Assembly (NCBI GenBank): GCA_021810175.1
Contig: JAJZJJ010000157.1
Coordinates: 1-6,870 of the forward strand
Reading direction: 5' to 3'
Source of the DNA: Acidobacteriota bacterium
GTDB lineage: Bacteria; Acidobacteriota; Terriglobia; Terriglobales; Acidobacteriaceae
DNA length: 6,870 bases
Shown here: in pieces, positions 5,126 to 6,870 of the stretch
How the letters are laid out: every line of letters begins with the position of its first letter
Numbering within the stretch: the stretch's first letter is position 1
Program-made: the position numbers and the translations under genes
The notes under the pieces: model-generated
What the model saw: only the letters and a program-made list of their open reading frames with translations
Told to the model about the DNA's origin: nothing
Databases searched by the model: none

Positions 5126-5743
5126 TCAGGAAAGATCGGGCTTCCAGACGTGAGCGCCGGGCTGGGGCAGCCCCACGTGGGCGAGGACGCGGCAGACGAA
5201 CTGATGCGCCATCTCCGCGGAGTCGACGGGGCGGTCGTAAAAGGCGGGCATGACGGGAAAGATGGTGGCTCCGGCGTCGGCGGCCAGGCCCATGTTGCGG
5301 ATGTGGATGCGGTTAAAGGGCGTCTCCCGCAGGCACAGGACGAGCGGGCGGCGTTCCTTGAGCGAGACGTCCGCGGCCCGCTCGATCAGGTTGGAGGCGA
5401 GGCCGTTGGCGATACCGGCGAGCGTACCCATGCTGCACGGGATGACGATCATCCCGGTGGAGGGATAGCTGCCGCTGGCCACCGCCGCTCCAATGTCGTT
5501 TTCCGGATGCTGGACGACCTTCTCGGAGCTGTGGCCAAGCAGCTTTTCCGCCAGCTGGTTGCGTCCGGAGATGCCCAGCTCCTCGGCCAGGACGCGCAGC
5601 GCGTTGTCGGAAGGGATGAAGTGGATGCGGCCCACGCGCGCGTCGGCATCGAGCAGCTGGAGCAGGGTGCGGCCAAAGACGGCCCCGCTGGCTCCGGTGA
5701 GGGCGACGGTAAGGTTCTGCAGCGGCTGCGCGTTCGGGTCCAC
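5126..5743 (-). CDS. ubiX: flavin prenyltransferase UbiX
   Basis: This 205-residue protein matches the UbiX/Pad1 flavoprotein family (EC 2.5.1.129). The enzyme links dimethylallyl phosphate to FMN to make prenyl-FMN, the cofactor of UbiD-type (de)carboxylases in quinone biosynthesis or aromatic acid metabolism. Visible motifs are TGASG (16-20, FMN site), E55 aligned with E49 of the Pseudomonas enzyme, PCSMGTL (102-108), NLIERAADVSLKERRPL (118-134) and RETPFN (139-144), then PAFYDRP (166-172) and R185. R122, K129, E140, Y169 and R185 correspond to known active-site residues, so the enzyme should be active. The start is GTG at 5743; a weak TGGA lies 5 nt upstream and the homologous N-terminus fits. 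No UbiD partner lies in the window. A 296-bp spacer separates it from the upstream GNAT gene, and I see no convincing promoter there. Confidence 0.95.
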   Translation of the reverse strand: MDPNAQPLQNLTVALTGASGAVFGRTLLQLLDADARVGRIHFIPSDNALRVLAEELGISGRNQLAEKLLGHSSEKVVQHPENDIGAAVASGSYPSTGMIVIPCSMGTLAGIANGLASNLIERAADVSLKERRPLVLCLRETPFNRIHIRNMGLAADAGATIFPVMPAFYDRPVDSAEMAHQFVCRVLAHVGLPQPGAHVWKPDLS

Positions 5744-5902
5744 GGATTCCAGCCTACAGGGTCAGGCGCGCGCGGTACAGAGCGGCCCCACCCGCGCAAC
5801 GCCGCCAGCCGGCAACAGGAGCGATGCCTGTCCTTCAGGGAACCTCGACACAGTCTCCAGGCCAACGCCGACTGGAAGAGTGATTTGGCCTGTACGCGCC
5901 AA

Positions 5903-5932
5903 TTGACCTTGGGGTCGCTAAGCACCGGTCAA
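5903..5932. repeat. inverted repeat TTGACC-N18-GGTCAA upstream of ubiX
   Basis: TTGACC (5903-5908) and GGTCAA (5927-5932) are exact reverse complements 18 bp apart, in the 296-bp spacer between ubiX and the GNAT gene and about 160-190 bp before the ubiX start. It could be a regulator site, but six-base arms can arise by chance. Confidence 0.3.
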
Positions 5933-6039
5933 CCTGCCATTCTCTATCGATCTTCATCCTCCGATCACAATGTGGGCACCTGACGCCGGTGAAGCATGAA
6001 CTGCGACACCTGAAGCGATCCCGAAGTGAAGCCCGTGAA

Positions 6040-6615
6040 CTATGGCTTCAGAGTCTTACTGAAGCTAAAGGCTAAGATCGTCAGTCCTTCGCGGAAATAG
6101 AATTGATGGGCCCTCGACCGTTGAGCGCCTGACTCAAGATCGAAGCTGTTGCAATGTCTTTCGCGTGCACGCTCTTCGCACCAGCGCAATAGAATGCTGC
6201 CATATCCCCGGCCCCGTGCGTTCTCATCGGTCACGAGGTCGTCTATATAGAAACGCAGACCATGAAAGGTGGTGTGGTGGCACCGATAGACGGCGAGGGA
6301 CCTGATCGCACAATCAACGACCAGGATTGCCATTTCGGCGCCTTCCGCAAACATACGGTGCATGCAGGCCTGGTAATCCGGCGGCAGGTTGGGGCGGAGC
6401 GTTCGGTGCAGAGCTTCCGCCGATGACAGCAGGGGCTGATGTGCCTGAGTGTCGTCGGTGATCGGGACGATCCGGATACCCGTTTCTTCGCCAGGTTGCG
6501 TCACTCTGCCATCCTCCCATTGCAGTTCCTCTCTCATCTCGCCTTCGTTGGACATTCGGGTGGAGCCGCGATCCATTCTGGACTGATGACTGCCCGAGTT
6601 GATCCAGCAGTGCAT
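6040..6615 (-). CDS. GNAT-family N-acetyltransferase
   Basis: This protein of up to 191 residues has a single GNAT domain from about residue 47 (IRIVPITDD) to the end. GNAT enzymes move an acetyl group from acetyl-CoA to an amine on a small molecule or protein; the substrate here cannot be told. The acetyl-CoA-binding motif A is clear: YIDDLVTDENARGRGYGSIL at 123-142, with R134, G137 and G139 as the pyrophosphate-binding R/QxxGxG pattern. It is followed by the motif B region with AHQFYFREGL (169-178). The first about 46 residues are polar and unlike the domain. The start at 6615 is supported by GAGGTG 4 nt upstream; a later ATG at residue 27 (AAGG upstream) is also possible and would remove much of this extension. 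It begins 18 bp after the preceding DUF1593-like gene and is probably co-transcribed with it. Confidence 0.85.
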   Translation of the reverse strand: MHCWINSGSHQSRMDRGSTRMSNEGEMREELQWEDGRVTQPGEETGIRIVPITDDTQAHQPLLSSAEALHRTLRPNLPPDYQACMHRMFAEGAEMAILVVDCAIRSLAVYRCHHTTFHGLRFYIDDLVTDENARGRGYGSILLRWCEERARERHCNSFDLESGAQRSRAHQFYFREGLTILAFSFSKTLKP

Positions 6616-6633
6616 TCAGCACCTCGCAGACAA

Positions 6634-6870
6634 TCAGGGCGTCACGGTAACAATGACCCGCTTGTACCGCGAAAGCGGCGGCGTTCCCTTATCAGTGACT
6701 CGCACGATGAAGTGAATTGTCTCCGGCTTGTTGACACTCGGAGCCGCCACAAAGATGCCATTGGTATCCGGAGCTCCGATGTCGATCAAACCCTTCCAGG
6801 AACCGGCCTCCGGGTATTGAAACCAGTACCAGGTCAGGCTGTCGCCATCCGGATCAGTCGCCCGTGCGCC
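6634..6870 (-). CDS. C-terminal end of a DUF1593 / Sde182-like protein (partial)
   Basis: The minus-strand frame is open from the right edge to a TGA at 6636-6634, giving the last 78 residues. It contains ATDPDGDSLTWYWFQYPEAG near its start, then HFIVRVTDKGTPPLSRYKRV and a final VTVTP. The DPDGD-x-L-x-W and VTD-G-TPPL-RY-R patterns are those of the beta-sandwich C-terminal domain of DUF1593 proteins (cellulose-binding Sde182 family). Full proteins carry a nucleoside-hydrolase-like domain upstream and usually a signal peptide, both outside this window. The family is thought to be extracytoplasmic and linked to polysaccharide use; the substrate cannot be judged here. The assignment rests on recognising this domain by eye. 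The GNAT gene follows after 18 bp. Confidence 0.75.
   Translation of the reverse strand, partial: GARATDPDGDSLTWYWFQYPEAGSWKGLIDIGAPDTNGIFVAAPSVNKPETIHFIVRVTDKGTPPLSRYKRVIVTVTP

Noticed and set aside
5449..5925. A 158-codon minus-strand frame overlapping the ubiX start
   Set aside because: It runs out of frame into ubiX and its product is Arg-, Ser- and Trp-rich with no domain; it cannot coexist with the well-supported ubiX start region as a normal gene.
5835..5957. A 40-residue minus-strand ORF before ubiX with GGAGG next to its ATG
   Set aside because: The GGAGG directly abuts the start codon (no spacing), and the peptide has no hydrophobic, charged or domain pattern; probably chance.
5039..5983. 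A 314-codon open frame on the plus strand
   Set aside because: It is antisense to ubiX, which has all active-site residues. The Gly-, Arg- and Asp-rich translation is a shadow.

Overview
The window reads as an ordinary chromosomal segment of a GC-rich bacterium, most likely an acidobacterium of the Terriglobia (Acidobacteriaceae type). That placement is an inference from three things: the mix of families (a DUF1593/Sde182-type protein, ATP-dependent PEP carboxykinase, a DksA-like zinc-finger protein, a membrane-anchored YfgM-like protein), the codon and base composition, and the absence of any mobile element. No phage, transposon, CRISPR, rRNA or tRNA signal was found.

Left block (1-2618, minus strand). 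Reading right to left, these are pckA (PEP carboxykinase, entry to gluconeogenesis), a 139-bp gap with a plausible promoter, nuoA, and the N-terminal two thirds or so of nuoC, which runs off the left edge. nuoA and nuoC encode parts of respiratory complex I. They are adjacent, only 23 bp apart, with no nuoB between them, unlike the usual nuoABCD order.

Middle block (2777-4597). A small conserved-looking protein of unknown function (minus) is divergent from a DksA/TraR-type C4 zinc-finger regulator (plus). The divergent spacer holds an operator-like dyad. Next, on plus, comes a GTG-started, single-pass membrane protein with a TPR-like C-terminal domain. Its leader carries three consecutive small inverted repeats, and a strong hairpin follows its stop codon.

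Intergenic block (4598-5125). This 528-bp stretch lies between two convergent genes and is the least explained part of the window. It contains the hairpin just mentioned, a 16-bp C6G6 palindrome, a degenerate array of CATATGATT repeats (four CATATG hexamers in about 100 bp, two of them forming a perfect 10-bp stem), and a minus-strand terminator-like hairpin. A 42-codon minus-strand ORF of doubtful reality also lies here.

Right block (5126-6870, minus strand). Reading right to left, these are the C-terminal end of a DUF1593/Sde182-like protein, a GNAT acetyltransferase 18 bp downstream of it (probably co-transcribed), a 296-bp spacer, and ubiX (flavin prenyltransferase, which makes the prenyl-FMN cofactor of UbiD-type decarboxylases).

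I see no clear novel multi-gene system. The best candidates for follow-up are the repeat array at 4704-4840 and the missing nuoB.
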